Origin: Margaritispora aquatica
Lineage: Eukaryota; Ascomycota; Leotiomycetes; Helotiales; Discinellaceae
Assembly: GCA_007644065.1 (NCBI GenBank)
Contig: VJWN01000005.1
Coordinates: 1,488,001 to 1,552,000 of the forward strand
Length of the DNA: 64,000 bases
Direction of reading: 5' to 3'
Below, piece by piece: positions 1-12,156 of the stretch; the first letter of the stretch is position 1, and every line of letters begins with the position of its first letter. Position numbers and translations under genes: made by a program. The notes under the pieces are model-generated. The model was not told the DNA's origin and ran no database searches. It worked only from the letters and a program-made list of their open reading frames with translations.

Positions 1-144
1 TGGCGCTATGGGTGCTATGTGCGCGGGCATTGGAGGGTTGGTCATAGGCACGACTGGTGAGGTTGCCACTTCCTCATTGGGAGGACCTGGAAGTTTCGGC
101 TCCGATGAAAGGGGGAGATGATCGGCTGAGAATGGTTCTTCCAT
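1..144 (-). CDS. 5' end of an unidentified protein-coding gene (partial)
   Basis: The minus strand opens with an ATG at 144 in a good Kozak-like context (ATACCATGG) and stays open for 48 codons to the left edge of the window. The visible N-terminus begins MEEPFSADHLPLSSEP and is rich in proline, alanine and methionine further on (for example NPPMPAHIAP), so it looks disordered. No domain is visible and I do not recognise the gene. The start could be followed by an intron beyond the window. Function unknown; the coding call rests only on the ATG context and the open frame, so it is tentative. Confidence 0.4.
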   Translation of the reverse strand, partial: MEEPFSADHLPLSSEPKLPGPPNEEVATSPVVPMTNPPMPAHIAPIAP

Positions 145-744
145 GGTATCTCAGGTGATCTGGGATAAGAGAAAGTAGCAACAGGTTATTATGTGAAGGA
201 GAATGAGTGAGTTAGTGAAGAAGGAAGAGCAAGAGTGAAAATATTTAAGCAGAACCTCGAAGCTAAAGACGTCAAGCGTATAAGGCTGGCCAAATTCGTC
301 TTCGGGAGAGCTAAAACCAAACTAATATACAATTGTCCGATTAGGTGTCGAAATGGATTGAAGGAATCTGGCCCCAGATGTTGCATTTGTGTAATTCGCT
401 AATGTGTGACCCATATCCCAGTCCTGAGAGCACAACCAAAATTTCCAACCCTCTCACTAGGTAGTCCAATGATTTGTTTTAGTTCTGCTTAGTCTCAACT
501 CGGGGGGAGGGGTAAAAGCGGATAATGCATTTGTAGTGACGCCAGTTGGAAATTAATGATGTATTGTTGGCTTTTGGTAGTCTCTCAGCCCTACCCTTCG
601 GACAGGGACCTTAGTGAGGTAAGTAATTATGCACATGGGTTCCAAGAATATTGCGTGCTGAGCAAGTCGGATATACTGTATCGTTGACAGGAATCCCTAT
701 GCCACCGAAATGCCACTGCCCTTGTCCAGACAAGGCCAACGTCC
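145..744. other. Intergenic, upstream of the partial gene
   Basis: No convincing gene. This stretch lies between the start of the leftmost gene and the stop codon of the next minus-strand gene. A 65-codon minus-strand open frame at 189-386 has no supporting features. Confidence 0.5.
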
Positions 745-3700
745 TCACCACTCCTCCTCAGAGGGAGTATCCCACCCAGGAACCGTTATTAAAATTACAA
801 ACTCTTTCAGATCCGGCATGAAAGCCTTCGCCTTTGTACATTGGACCTTGATATCCTTCCGCATTAACTTGAAATGGTCTTCGTTGCCTCTCATGATTTG
901 CGTGGATGTGGGGACCGGCATGGCGTCTTTGAATGTGAACTTCAATGAAGAAGGGCCAGGTTTTGCATAGCCAGTCCTGCTACCGAACCATGCGAAAAAC
1001 TCCCCCGCAGTAATACTTGGTCGGAGATAGGATTTGTCGTATGGAACGCTGAACTTTCCTGAGCGTTCTATTTGCAGTCGCATGCAAATATCAACATCGT
1101 TAGCACGTGCACCAGCAAGCGCATTTGACAATAATCCTTTTGGTGAGATTGTCTGGGAAGCTTCTGCTGGAGGTGTATTGACTTTCGGATCAATGGTTGG
1201 AGATGGATCCCCTAGTTTGGGTGGCGATTGTGGATTAGAAAAGGCGGCATGTGATGAGTGTTGGGGAGACATCGTCGAGTCCGAAGGTTCACGATTCTTG
1301 TAGTAAAGCACAATCGCGCCTTTGTGAAGCATACAAGTTTGCTTCAGATTGATGTGTACCCTCTGGTAGCGGTCTTCAACTTCCTCCGGCCCAGTTGGAA
1401 TTTTGAGAGTGAGGTAGCCTTTCCCTGTAATCTCTACCATTCCCAGGCCACTCATCTTGTCAATGATCGCCCCCAAGACCTGACCACCATTCTTGTATGG
1501 GAATTTATCGTACACGCTAGACTCTTCGGGAAACAATTCCATATTTTGAGGAAGCTGTCCGAGATGTCAGCAACGCCACTTGCAATAAGACAGAAATACT
1601 CACTAGCTCTGATGCACGCTTACGCAAAGCTAGCTTCTCAGAATCCGTCCGTGTATACTCAAAACTAGATTGGTTCGAGGACTGAGTGATGAGATTTTTA
1701 GACTTGTCCACTTTCCTCTTCCCTGTATCTTGCATAGTTTGATTTGGCATACGGTGTGAATGCCAGCTCGTGGGTTCTGTAACTCGATGCAGACTGCGAG
1801 TTGCGCTTGATGGGGAAATGGACGCAGGACTGGCCGCAGAGCTTGATGTAAGTCCGGAGATTGCTAACATTCCAGGTTTGCTACCAGAACCAGACGACTC
1901 TCTTCTATGACTCGAGATATACCTTGACAAGCTGTCGTTTATCGCATGTGATCTTGGCTCATCTGGAACTTCGTGAAGGACATCAATACTTGGTAAAGTG
2001 TGGTTACTTTGCGAATAATTTGGAGCAATGTGCGGTGCTTTGGGACTCCATTCTGACATTTTGACGAAAGCATGCTCAACCTCGCGCGGATACCACGCTA
2101 TTGAGACTCTGAATGGCAATGCTCCATGGTTGATACTAGTAGCTGTCCAATATAGATCCCATATGTATTGCTGGATAATAAGGTCAGCTCTCCTCTCTAG
2201 AGTTTCAATGTGATTGACCAATTCCTCAAATTTGTCGCACTTAAGCAAAAGGAGTTTAGAGACATATGAGACCAAAATCTATATGTGCACTTACTTTAAG
2301 CGCCCTAAAGTAATCGGCATTATGCAGAGGAAGAACAAAGGACTTCTGACTTTGCCAGTGCACGTCCATCAGCTCAAACTTGAGAGCACAGCTCACTTCG
2401 ATACCTGTAAAATTGGAATACCAAGAGTAAAACGCCGAGAGTGTCTGCCACATGAGTATACCAATTGGTTGAGACGCATACGTGTCGCTTGAGTGTAGAG
2501 CATTAGGTATGATAAGCACTGATGCATTTTTGGAAAGAGTTGCAAACAAGCTGGTGACATCCGATGCAGGTACTGGAAGGAGTTCGAGTCAGCTTTATAT
2601 TTGCAGTAGGACAAGGGTTGAATGACACAGAACAGTCTTTAAAGAATTGAAGATTAATGGACTTATTGCTGCATAATTGACACACGAATGAAAGAAGCAC
2701 TAGCAGACTTACAATTGCTCTCGGCACGATTGTCAACAGTGAATTTGAGAGCCGGAGGACAGTTGATTTGGGGAATCGGCTGATCTGGAAAGTCCGATGC
2801 ATAGGTCAGTGGAGAGTGGGAGATCTTGTTCTCGATGAGGGGTGATGAAGCGCTGTCTCCGAGAGCAGCAATTGGCTTTGGGTCTTGGAGAGGAGGAAGT
2901 CCTTGCGGTTGCGTATGGCAGAAATCTTCTGTCTTGACACCTGCGTTACTACCGAGCATTAATGCTGTGTTTGGGAATGGTTCTTTCTCGGATATCCGTG
3001 GACTTCGATCTGATGGTCTTACAGACGAAGTCGATTGCTGCGTCTCCTCTTGGTTCTTTCTTCTGTATCGCCGTTTTGGTCCCGATGATTGGCTGATTGA
3101 GTCGGTGGTATGTACCTGAAATTTCGATGGAAATATGCTAAAGCTTGGCGTTTCTTGAAAAACAGCACGAGTCGAACCATGCTCAACACTATCCGATCCC
3201 ACAGATTGCGGGAGAGTTGTGGCTCTTGATGTGGTCTGAACATCCATTACCAGATTTGGTGACTTGGCACTCGTATTAGACTGTTGAGCAAATTGAGCTC
3301 TGCTGTCGAGGGTAGAGACTAGCGAGTATAAATTTTGTAACGACAAAGCTGTCGCGTGAGCCGGCTGTTCACTATCCTTCGGTTGTGTACTACTGTCATC
3401 GGTAGAGTTAGGCTGGATTCCGCTTGCACTTGAATTGGTACTTCCACTGCTGAATGTTCTTCTTGGTGCTTTAGTGGCCGCGTATCTGGGGTCTCGAGGT
3501 ATGCTTGACAGTACGTTGGAGATTTGAGAATCTACTTTTTCTGCAGGCAGTGGAGTCCGTTTGTTGGCTATCGGGGTACCTTTTTTCTGTTGAGGAGGGG
3601 ACTCTGCGTGCGGTTCGCCATGGGCATTATCAGTTCCCAAAGGCTGTTGTAAATTTGGATTGTTGACAGAGACCCAGGGATTAGTAACTGTGATACGATT

Positions 3701-4437
3701 TACAGGAGGTTCAATCATGTTAGAAATTGACGGAATCCTCAAATCTGATGATCGAAGCTCGATTAGCTTCTCATCAAGCTTCTCCAAGGTTGAATTTGAT
3801 CTAGTGTCCTTGTTGATTGATAATGACGTTTGTTCTGCAATTTCTTGCGAAGAGCCACCAGGCGAATCCATCAAAGCGTTGCTATCTTCAGAAACATTTC
3901 TGGTTGTCGTTGAGGTATCATTGATGTTCTTGCTCCGGTCAGAGATGCCGAGCTGCTCAGACACAGCATTTAGATTGGTGACAGCAGAATCAAAAGGACC
4001 CAACGATGAGATGGATGAGTCGGGAGAATTGATAAAATCATCACGAACAGATTTCTTATTTCGAATTGCGCCTAGATCTTGGCTTGGTTTTTCTGAAGAG
4101 ACAACAATGAAGTCGCCAACATCCCCATTGCCAACTTTAGATGTTGACCTTTCTCGGCGAGCACGTTTTGATTGTGAAAGCTCGTCTGAGTGTATCTCTT
4201 CGGCCGTCGGTCGCTGCTTAAGATTAATATTGATGTTTGAACTCTGAGATATGGTTCAACTACCTTTTTATGGCGAGGTTCTCCATTCCCATCCTCATGT
4301 GTGTCTCGAATGCCAGTGCCACTATACTCCGTACTTGATGATAGGGCTGAAGATTGACTGGACAAAGTCAGTGTCCAGACCACTCGCTGTAAGCAGGCTA
4401 CAAGGATCAACAAGGCCTACCGGGTAAGTCGCTGCAT
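745..4437 (-). CDS. Large conserved-looking protein of unknown function, six exons, about 1111 aa
   Basis: I assembled exons 4421-4437, 4264-4357, 2713-4213, 2295-2572, 1604-2239 and 745-1554. All introns are GT-AG (for example 1555-1603, 49 bp, and 2240-2294, 55 bp) and the phases agree, giving 1112 codons including the stop. The ATG at 4437 is the first after an in-frame stop. The N-terminal half (about 1-540) is Ser/Thr/Pro-rich and disordered, with a basic cluster SKRARREKS that resembles a nuclear localisation signal. The middle (about 550-690) is hydrophobic and aromatic and looks folded (for example WDLYWTATSINHGALPFRVS). A second folded block at the C-terminus contains GEFFAWFGSRTG and KFTFKDAMP. 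I do not recognise the family; a nuclear role is a guess from the basic cluster. The acceptor of the third exon could be three bases earlier. Confidence 0.75.
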
Positions 4438-6563
4438 TGCCGCTGGCCTCGGGAAATACGACCGCGATCAAAGCTCGAGCAAGCGAGGGAGAAAGACGAT
4501 GGGCCGCGAAGGTCTTTCGGAAGCGCCAGCAAGGACGGCGGCGACATGTTTCTATCTTATACCACACAAGGGTAACGAGAGCGGGTTAAGAATCGTGAGT
4601 CGGTTAAATATGAGACTTGGAAACGTCAAGTGATTGGTATGTCTTTAACAAGTCCGTTCCACTCTAGATAGTCGTTGCATAAAGCCGTGTTGGAGGTTTG
4701 TTGGAGCAGGCTGTCCTTAAGCGCAAGAGCCAATAGGCTCAACGTACGACGATTGAGTGAAGAAGTGAAGAAATGAAATGGTTGGTGGCGCCATGCCGGC
4801 AAGCTTGTTGTTGCAGCTATTGCAGTTTGTTATGTCCTATTTAGGGTTGCAACCAGTGTCATTGGTTATATTCAACCATTCAGTCGGAAAACGATCCCTA
4901 GTAGAGGGAGTAACGAGGTCCGAGATACGTATGAAAAGACTGCATAGGACTGCATAGGAACGCACATCGTCCACACTTGCAAGGAAGTTGACGCAGCACA
5001 CAATATCCTGTATAGTACAGTTGGGAGGGATACACACATACACCCACACTCTCACTCATACACTCACACCTCGGAGAGAACAGAAGAGGCGTTGTGTTTC
5101 GGCTGCGGCGAGTGCGGCTAGAATTCCCCTGTAAGTGGGCTATGTATGAGCTGACGTTCGGAGAGGAACCTCATATTCAGTATGAGATCCGAATGAGGTT
5201 GAAGGTCCTAGATGGGATCCTTCGGATGGATTTAAGATTGTCTTATCAACGAAATGATATGCGCAATGCGCATGTGTGAATTAAAAGACACATAAGCTTT
5301 CCTCTATCCTTCAGAGAGTCCAGGTCAAGAGTATTTTTGTCATGATCAAGCTTAAGGTTGTATGAAATTGATAATAGACACTAGACAATTCATAACACAT
5401 AATAAATATATTTCCTTGTGATAAATTGTTCAGACCTGGATTGGTGCAAACACGAGGACGAGGACAAGCACAACGACGATGTTTGTGTTGTTTGAAGTTG
5501 TCCTGGGATTTGGGTTTGGAACTTCAACGCCGCATCCATCTCCCTCTCGCATCTCGGTAACTTTATCCGGGACACGCGGTATCCGTGCCCCACTCTAACG
5601 GCCGTATATCACATGACAACTCACCGCCTCAAGTGAAAAAAGAAGACAATATTTCTGTCCAAGATAGACGAAAGTCTGCTCCTCACTTTATAAGCCTTGG
5701 TATGGTTAAAGAATTCAAGTCAATAAGGGCATTTTCGCGGTGCAAGATGGATGCTGACACGTGATGGAACCAGCATCCTGCACGTCATTGAATCTTTACC
5801 GAGATGTGGCTGTTGAATGTATGTTTTCAAGTTCGAATGGACAACAACTGAACTTCCAATTCCCTACCCATCTTGATATCTATAACAGGCAACCGATTCG
5901 TTAACTCCTCCAGAACTTGCGCCTCTCGGCGATATCATAGACATTCAATACCCAAAACCCATGAATCACCGTCCGTGTTCAATGCATCGGACATTCATTG
6001 ACTCGAGGCTTCAGCCACACCATCGGACTTAATCGACCAAGACTCTCTCCATCACCTGAGAAAAGGCTTATTCCACTCCTTGCTGAGCCTCCAATGCCTC
6101 CAAATGCTTAAGATAATGTCTCCATATCATACAATGTGACTCCATGGAGACTTTCCGGCGACACTCTCCATATCTTGGCAGCATCTGAATGCTGGGGGAG
6201 AGCTGTTGTATTACCGAAGGAACGAAGCTGATTAGCTCGAGATGGCTCAACATAGCTCCCTTCTTGGAGGGGATAGGTATTCGCAAAGCTGCAGAGCTGC
6301 AGATAGCTGTCTGTAGCTTGTGTCTGTTTGGGGGAAAAGACAAGTGATGATTACGAATGCCGGGTGAGGGGTGGGTGGTGAGTAGTGAAGTGGGTTAGAC
6401 CGAGAATCTATAAGACCTTGGTCTCTGCCTGCGTCATTGAGACATCTTCTCCTCCATCCCAAGCTTGGTTTTAAGCTCATCCCACAACTTTCTCAACTCA
6501 GCATCCAAACTTTCGAAATTTCAGACATATCAGTCAAACTCCAACACCCAGCCCAACATCAAG
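4438..6563. other. Divergent intergenic region, about 2.1 kb
   Basis: This region separates the starts of the large unknown gene (minus) and the alcohol dehydrogenase (plus). A CA-rich patch (cacactctcactcatac) occurs near 5043-5060. Open frames at 5094-5279, 5390-5593 and 6068-6480 show no domain, good splice signals or sensible composition. I see no further gene. Confidence 0.5.
6407..6414 (+). promoter_or_regulatory. TATA-like element of the alcohol dehydrogenase
   Basis: The sequence tctataag lies about 150 bp upstream of the ATG at 6564 and is followed by a pyrimidine-rich leader (about 6440-6500), the usual arrangement for well-expressed fungal promoters. It is assigned by motif and position only. 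Confidence 0.35.
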
Positions 6564-7948
6564 ATGACTTCCCTCCCCAAGACTTACAAGATTGCTCAAT
6601 TTGCACAGAAAGATGCACCGCTCAGCTTCAAGGATGTTGACTTGAAGATGCCTTCTGCAGGCCAAGTTCTCGTAAGTTTACACCCTACTCCCCCTCCTTC
6701 TCCTCCTCCACCACACCTCCAAACCAGCTTAACCTAATTTTGCCTAGGTTAAAGTCCTCGCAGTAGGAGTCTGTCATTCCGATGCCATGGTCCAAAACGG
6801 AGCTTTCGGAAACTCCTTCCCCATCATCCCAGGGCACGAGATTATCGGTGACGTCGTCGCTGTCGGCGATGGCGAGAAGAAGTGGAAGGTCCAGGACCGC
6901 GTGGGTGGAGCTTGGCACGGAGGTCACGATGGGACTTGCAAGCAGTGTCAGCGAGGCCAATTCCAAATGTGCCAGAATCCCGTCATCAACGGCGTCACCA
7001 AGGAGGGCGGATATGCTGAGTAGTAAGTCTCTCTCCCTCAGCGCAAATGCCTCCCGCATTCTCAGCCTTCCTTCTTCCTCCCTCCCCTCCCTCGTGGTTC
7101 TAACTCAAGTTTAAACCGGCTGGCTGACATTCCACCTCATAGCGTCATGCTCCGTACCGAAGCCGTCGTCAAAGTCCCCAAGGAAGTTGACCCAGCCGAA
7201 TACGCGCCCATTCTCTGCGCGGGTGTCACGGTATTCAACTCAATCCGCAAGCTGCAAATCGTGCCCGGCGAAATTGTTGCGATCCAGGGACTCGGTGGCC
7301 TGGGCCATCTGGCCGTCCAGTACGCCGCCAAGATGGGGTACCGCGTCGTGGCCATCTCGTCAGGAGACAAGAAACGCGACTTTGCCAAAAAGCTCGGCGC
7401 GCACGAGTACATCGACACGTCTAAGGAGGACGCCTCTGCGAAGTTGACCGAACTGGGCGGTGCGGCGCTCATCGTCTGCACGGCTCCCAACCCGGCTGCT
7501 ATCAGCCCTTTGACGGCGGGCTTGGATTCCGGCGGCAAGCTGTTGATCCTGGCACCGTGCGGCGACGTCGCTGTGAACTCGGTGCACTTGATCATGAAGG
7601 CTGCGTCCGTGTGTGGCTTTCCCAGTGGCCACGCCCTGGATAGCGAGGAGGCGATTGCGTTCACGCAGCTGCATGGCGTGCGCTGCATGGTGGAGAAGTT
7701 CAAGCTGGCGGACGCGCAGAAGGCTTATGAGTACGTGCTTCCCCCTCTCATGTCTGTCTTTGGCTCCTCCTCACCAATTATGGAATTTCACATATCAATT
7801 CCTTAAGCGAGATTTTGATCCGACACTTCCCTCCTCCCCTGAGCTTGAGGGTACTTTAGCGAAGCAGGAAAGCAACATGCTAACATAATTTGACAGCCAC
7901 ATGCTCAGCGGAGAGGTGAGGTTCAGAAGTGTTTTGGTTATGGAGTAG
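6564..7948 (+). CDS. Zinc-dependent alcohol dehydrogenase, four exons, 340 aa
   Basis: Exons 6564-6671, 6748-7022, 7143-7730 and 7897-7948 join in phase to 341 codons. The enzyme is a medium-chain NAD(P)-dependent alcohol dehydrogenase that interconverts alcohols and aldehydes, probably in the cytosol. Catalytic zinc ligands are Cys45 (VGVCHSD), His66 with Glu67 (PGHE) and Cys153. The Rossmann fingerprint GLGGLG is at 177-182. The structural-zinc lobe reads GGHDGTCKQC, so Asp97 stands where the classical enzymes have the first of four cysteines, with Cys100, 103 and 111 retained. The C-terminus HMLSGEVRFRSVLVME matches the family ending, which confirms the small last exon. Length is normal for fungal class ADHs. 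Substrate cannot be told. It converges with the ZIP transporter. Confidence 0.93.
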
Positions 7949-8509
7949 GTGATCGTGGCAGATAAGTTGAAATGAAATGGAATGAATGGAATGAGGTAGC
8001 ACGGGTGGGACGGACTTAGCTAGCGAGTTCCTGTTTCTCAAACAGAAAAGTGTGGAAAATGAGCTTCCCGTATGATTGATTCCCTTGGTTAAAGATCTTT
8101 TTGTGCGTGAGAAGACACGCGTGTTGACTCTGCCATTGTGAATTCACGGAAAGAAATTAGTGTCGAAGCAGCTCTACCTAGGTATGATAAAACTTCATCT
8201 ACCCAGTGGCTGGATGGAAAAATTACCTGTCGACTTTGGACCAAACCGCGTTTTAATTTGAGAAGGTTGTGCAGATATTCCATGAGTACAGCTATCTGAT
8301 TTTGTTTGGTGCCGTATATACAGTAAATGAATCTAGCCCACCCGAATAATGGACACCAGTCCTTCTATACAAACATGACCCAAACGCCCGCAATGTGCAC
8401 AAGTATGTTACACCGTCCACCGACATAACCACCCAAACATTCATCTATTTTCACCCTTGCGCACATCCATGATTTATTCGAACATTCACAAGCTACCTAA
8501 GGTAAGGTA
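7949..8509. other. Convergent intergenic region between ADH and ZIP genes
   Basis: This holds the 3' ends of two converging genes. A perfect palindrome TACCTAGGTA lies at 8175-8184 and a related TACCTAAGGTA at 8494-8504, next to the ZIP stop codon. A GGAAT-rich imperfect repeat lies near 7973-7995. No gene is seen. Confidence 0.5.
8175..8184. repeat. Palindrome TACCTAGGTA
   Basis: A perfect 10-bp palindrome in the ADH/ZIP intergenic region. Related TACCT/AGGTA palindromes recur in noncoding DNA at 8494-8504, 17983-17990, 44616-44628, 44707-44722 and 45739-45750. Confidence 0.7.
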
Positions 8510-9978
8510 TCAAGCCCAAGCCCCAACCAGCGCCATCAATGTCGCCCCCGCAATCACCGCCGCAAATGCCTCCCACCTCCTCCGACCCTTCAAAATCCCA
8601 TAACTCTTATCGCTCAAAAAGTCCTCAGCAAGCAACTGCACCAGTCCCGCGAACAGGAGCAGTCCACTCGAAATGGCATTCATGAACCCCACCATCAGCA
8701 GGCCCGCTGCGCTCTGGGGGTCGTACAGATTATGTACCACAAGCCCGATGGCCTGCCCGATCGGCGTCGTAGTTCCGTACGCGAGAACCATGAGCCAGGG
8801 CCGCGGCGAGTGTTTCGGGAAATCGATCGCGGCGATTCGGGACCCGAGCGCGAGGCCTTCGAAGGATTGGTGGAAGGCTATTGCGATTAAGAAGACTATG
8901 AAGGGTGGCCCGGTAGCGACAGAGACGGCCATCCCAATGAAGATGGAGTGGAAGAGAATGCCGGCTTCGAGCATGAGGCATTGCAGGATTTGGCGCTTCT
9001 TTTGGTCGTCGGCTGTTAGGCCTGTGTTAGGTGCTGTTGGGTCATGGTCGTGTTCATGGTTGTGGGTTGAGGTGTTGTTGCGGGGAGGTGAGAATGATGC
9101 ACTTGAGGGGTCGAGTTCATCGAGATCGAGGTCTGAGTCGTTGTCATCTTCGTCTTGGTGGTATTTATTGTTGCTTTGGAAATTTGCATCTGGTGTTGAG
9201 ACCGGCAGAGGTGATACACCTGCCACCAATCCCTCCGAAGCGTCTATATCCTCCAACATAATATTGTTTGGCCGGTGATTCAATCCTAATCTCCCTAACC
9301 TCCCATTCGCCTTCTTATTCTGTGTATTGGCGGATCCATTCGTTCCATGGCCCTCGTCATCCTCAGGAACCGCATCCCAAGCCCCTCCATGAGAATGGGA
9401 ATGTCCCGCCCCCCTAATCGTCAAGAACATCTCAATCCCCACCACCACAAGCGCAGATACCATCGCCACAAGCCCAGCCAGAGGATGATACCCCTCGCTG
9501 AAGAAGTACGGTAGACATGGATCCATCAACGAGGAGAACGCCGTGGGCAGGAGATGCACAAACGCCGTGGCTATCAGGACACCGGTTCCAAAATGCTGTG
9601 AGATGAAGATGAATCTATTCGGGCCCTCTTTCTTCGACGCTCGCCGGGAAACCAATGGAAATCCGCATGCTATTGCCAATTAGCAATTGAGTGAGGGCTA
9701 GCAGATATACAGATTCCCAACCTACCTATCGTGCTCAGGGCAAGTATCAAGACCAGCGCAAACACATGCGCGGATGTATTGTAGCTCCCCTTCTTCCCAG
9801 ATCCGCAGATGGGCTTGCCCACATCTTCATTTCGTCGTGCGAGCTCTGCGCGCAGGAATTCGGTCGGTATGCTAGCCCATGAGGGTTCTGAAGCCACATG
9901 GTCAGCAATGCAAACATTTCGGAAAACGAAGAACGGAGAATAACGAATCTCACCTGTATCTGTGACATTTTCAGCCAT
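8510..9978 (-). CDS. ZIP-family zinc/iron transporter, three exons, 448 aa
   Basis: Exons 9954-9978, 9726-9887 and 8510-9669 join in phase; intron 1 has the branch sequence TTGCTGAC. The protein has the ZIP layout of eight membrane segments with a long cytosolic loop between segments 3 and 4. The loop is histidine-rich, with GHSHSHGG at its start and HNHEHDHD near its end, typical metal-binding patches. Segment 4 has the signature HSIFIGM and segment 5 has HQSFEGLALGSRIA, which form the transport metal site. It ends VGAWA as fungal Zrt-type transporters do. It should import Zn2+ (possibly Fe2+) at the plasma or an organelle membrane. Which yeast Zrt it corresponds to cannot be told. The first exon encodes only eight residues plus one base, easily missed by gene finders. 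Confidence 0.92.
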
Positions 9979-12156
9979 GTTTCACCCAATTCTATGTATT
10001 CCCCAAACACCGCAGTATCATTGTGCTCGTGGACAAGAAATGATATGGTGGACAATTGATATTCTGGGGTAAATGTTGGTGCTGAATAAGAGAGCCTAGT
10101 TCAGGACGGTTGATCCGGGGCCAGCGGGTTCAATCTTGGCATTGGCATGTTACCAGGGTGAAATGAAAGAGCCTCAAAACTGCTCAAAATATCTCGCTCG
10201 AGGATAGAAGTATTTCAATTTCATTGTTGGCATCGAAGGAAGAGATGAAATACATTGCTAATCTAAACGGCATAGAACTTGCTGATATATCTTGTATAGT
10301 TTCTATCTTGCATTTCGCTGCGATATGTTGTTTCAGACCACAAGTTCGATACAACATTAAGTCTTGAAAGAGCATTTTCTATTGCTATTGCTAGGTCATT
10401 CCCAGGAATCACGTTAGTCACTAGCTTACATTTTGTATAAGCAAAGAACTAACCATCTTTAAGGTACTTATCATGAAGCTCTGATGCAAAACCGACCGAT
10501 CTCCCTGATATCGCCCTCGAACTATCTCCTCAGAGCCTTGAAATAGTATTGGTGTTAGAGTGAGGTATTCACCCACACAACCAAAGCGCCTTTTAAATTA
10601 TCACGAGTTTGGCGGCTTCAATATTCATCTAAAACTTACCGTGTCAAATGATTCTCTGCTTTGTGTCGTTCTCGCCATATTTTCGGCAGAAAGGTGATTA
10701 CAGCATCAACACGATATGCTAAGTGGCCTTGCTATCCTTTTATGTTGGTTGGACAGGAGGGTTTGCACGCCATCAGTGGTGGTGATTATCGGCCTTCCCA
10801 TCTTGATAGTAATGAAAGGCGTAAAGGCAAACATTAATTAGGCGCTAAGGTAGAGTAATCTCCATCTGCTCATCTGACCTTGGAGTTGCAAGATATGTCG
10901 TCTGGGAGCGCTGTCCTTGAAGAGTCCTGTCAAATTCTTGAACCAACTTTGTTTAGTTAAAAATTCATCTAGTTTTCAATATCGAGCTCATGGCCCTGGA
11001 CCTAGTTCAGACTCTGTCAATTTGTTGCTTTTCGAGCAGCATAAATATGATTTCTTGATGCGTCCTGGGGCTGTACATCATCGAATGGCGATATCTTGAT
11101 TCTATCATTCCGACACGCAGTGCAGACCAGCATGACAACCTACAGGTACAAAGACCCTATCCAATAAGATCTATCGCGTAGACCTAGATGATGGTCATAT
11201 GAGACTATCCAGCCATAGTGAAAATCGTACAATGGGATCCAGTCGGATGTTGTTGCTCGTTGTCTATCATGTTGAAGCTTGTAGACCTAAGGCTACAACG
11301 ACTCTATCCAGCGACCGAGATGAATCTGTATGTAGAAATTGGTATCTCAAATGCAATCCTCGGTGATGGAATCCAGATTTCGCATCAATTGTCGCTCAAG
11401 TACCGCCTTTGCTGCTCTGGCAACACAATTCATGCAACACCGCCAGCAGGATACAAAAAGCATCCAAGACTGGCCCAGATGTCAAAATAAGAAAGAGAGT
11501 CCTCCCTCACGGTGTGTTGTTGAAGATCCTATAGGCCACTCGGCTGAATGGTCAAACCAAGACTCAACATAAGAAAACACCGCGTCAGCTTACAGCTAGA
11601 CGATACCATCACAAGGTATGAATTATTTGACATTTTTCATACGTCGCGTTGCAAAAAGTCAAGTCAGACTTTGCTTTGTTGTCATAAGTACGCCTTCTGC
11701 AGACCTGCGTAACAGCCACTCAGCGAGTCTCAGAGAGCCAGCTTGCGAGCCGAGCCTAAACCCAAACCGTGCCCAAGCATGCCGGTTGGGCCGCAATTGT
11801 AACCTTGACAGTCTTGATTTCTCCCTCACTATATCCGATTTGTTCTATGAAACTCCTTCGGTTGGGAAATCAGAGGATTGGGCTTGGGGGTAATAAACAG
11901 CCCATTCGGGAGGCGGGAATGCGGTGGAATAATGCCTGGAAAATAGTGGTGCATGAACTGAGATTGCTGTGCATGAGAACCTTCCGGCCATCGGCCGGTT
12001 TGTATATCTAAGAAAGAGTCTCCTCGCAACTTTGGAGCAACTTCACCTCTCTCATTCTCTTCTCAATTCCAGTGTTGCACGAAGGATAGTCCCCAAAATC
12101 ATCTCAGATTGACTTCTTCAAGGTATAAATCGGTTGTGCCCTTGCACACAGAAAGG
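9979..12156. other. Divergent intergenic region, about 2.2 kb
   Basis: This lies between the start of the ZIP transporter and the start of a disordered protein on the plus strand. Around 10380-10680 on the minus strand a short exon-like string begins at an ATG and ends at a GTAAGT donor, but no acceptor continues it in frame. A TATA-like tgtatatcta at 12001-12010 lies about 150 bp before the downstream ATG. Nothing else is supported. Confidence 0.45.

Noticed and set aside
3660..4247. 195-codon plus-strand frame
   Set aside because: Antisense to the long exon of the large unknown gene, whose phase-consistent exons are better supported.
5390..5593. 67-codon minus-strand frame and other short frames in 4438-6563
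   Set aside because: Short, no domain or splice support.
7137..7703. 188-codon minus-strand frame inside the alcohol dehydrogenase
   Set aside because: Antisense shadow of the third ADH exon, caused by GC-rich codon bias.
10380..10690. Small minus-strand gene with ATG and GTAAGT donor
   Set aside because: The first exon ends in phase 0, but the likely downstream piece (GSEEIVRGRYQGD) needs a different phase, so no consistent gene can be built.
12109..12156. Extension of the disordered protein upstream of 12157
   Set aside because: The open frame starts at TTG; the first ATG is 12157.
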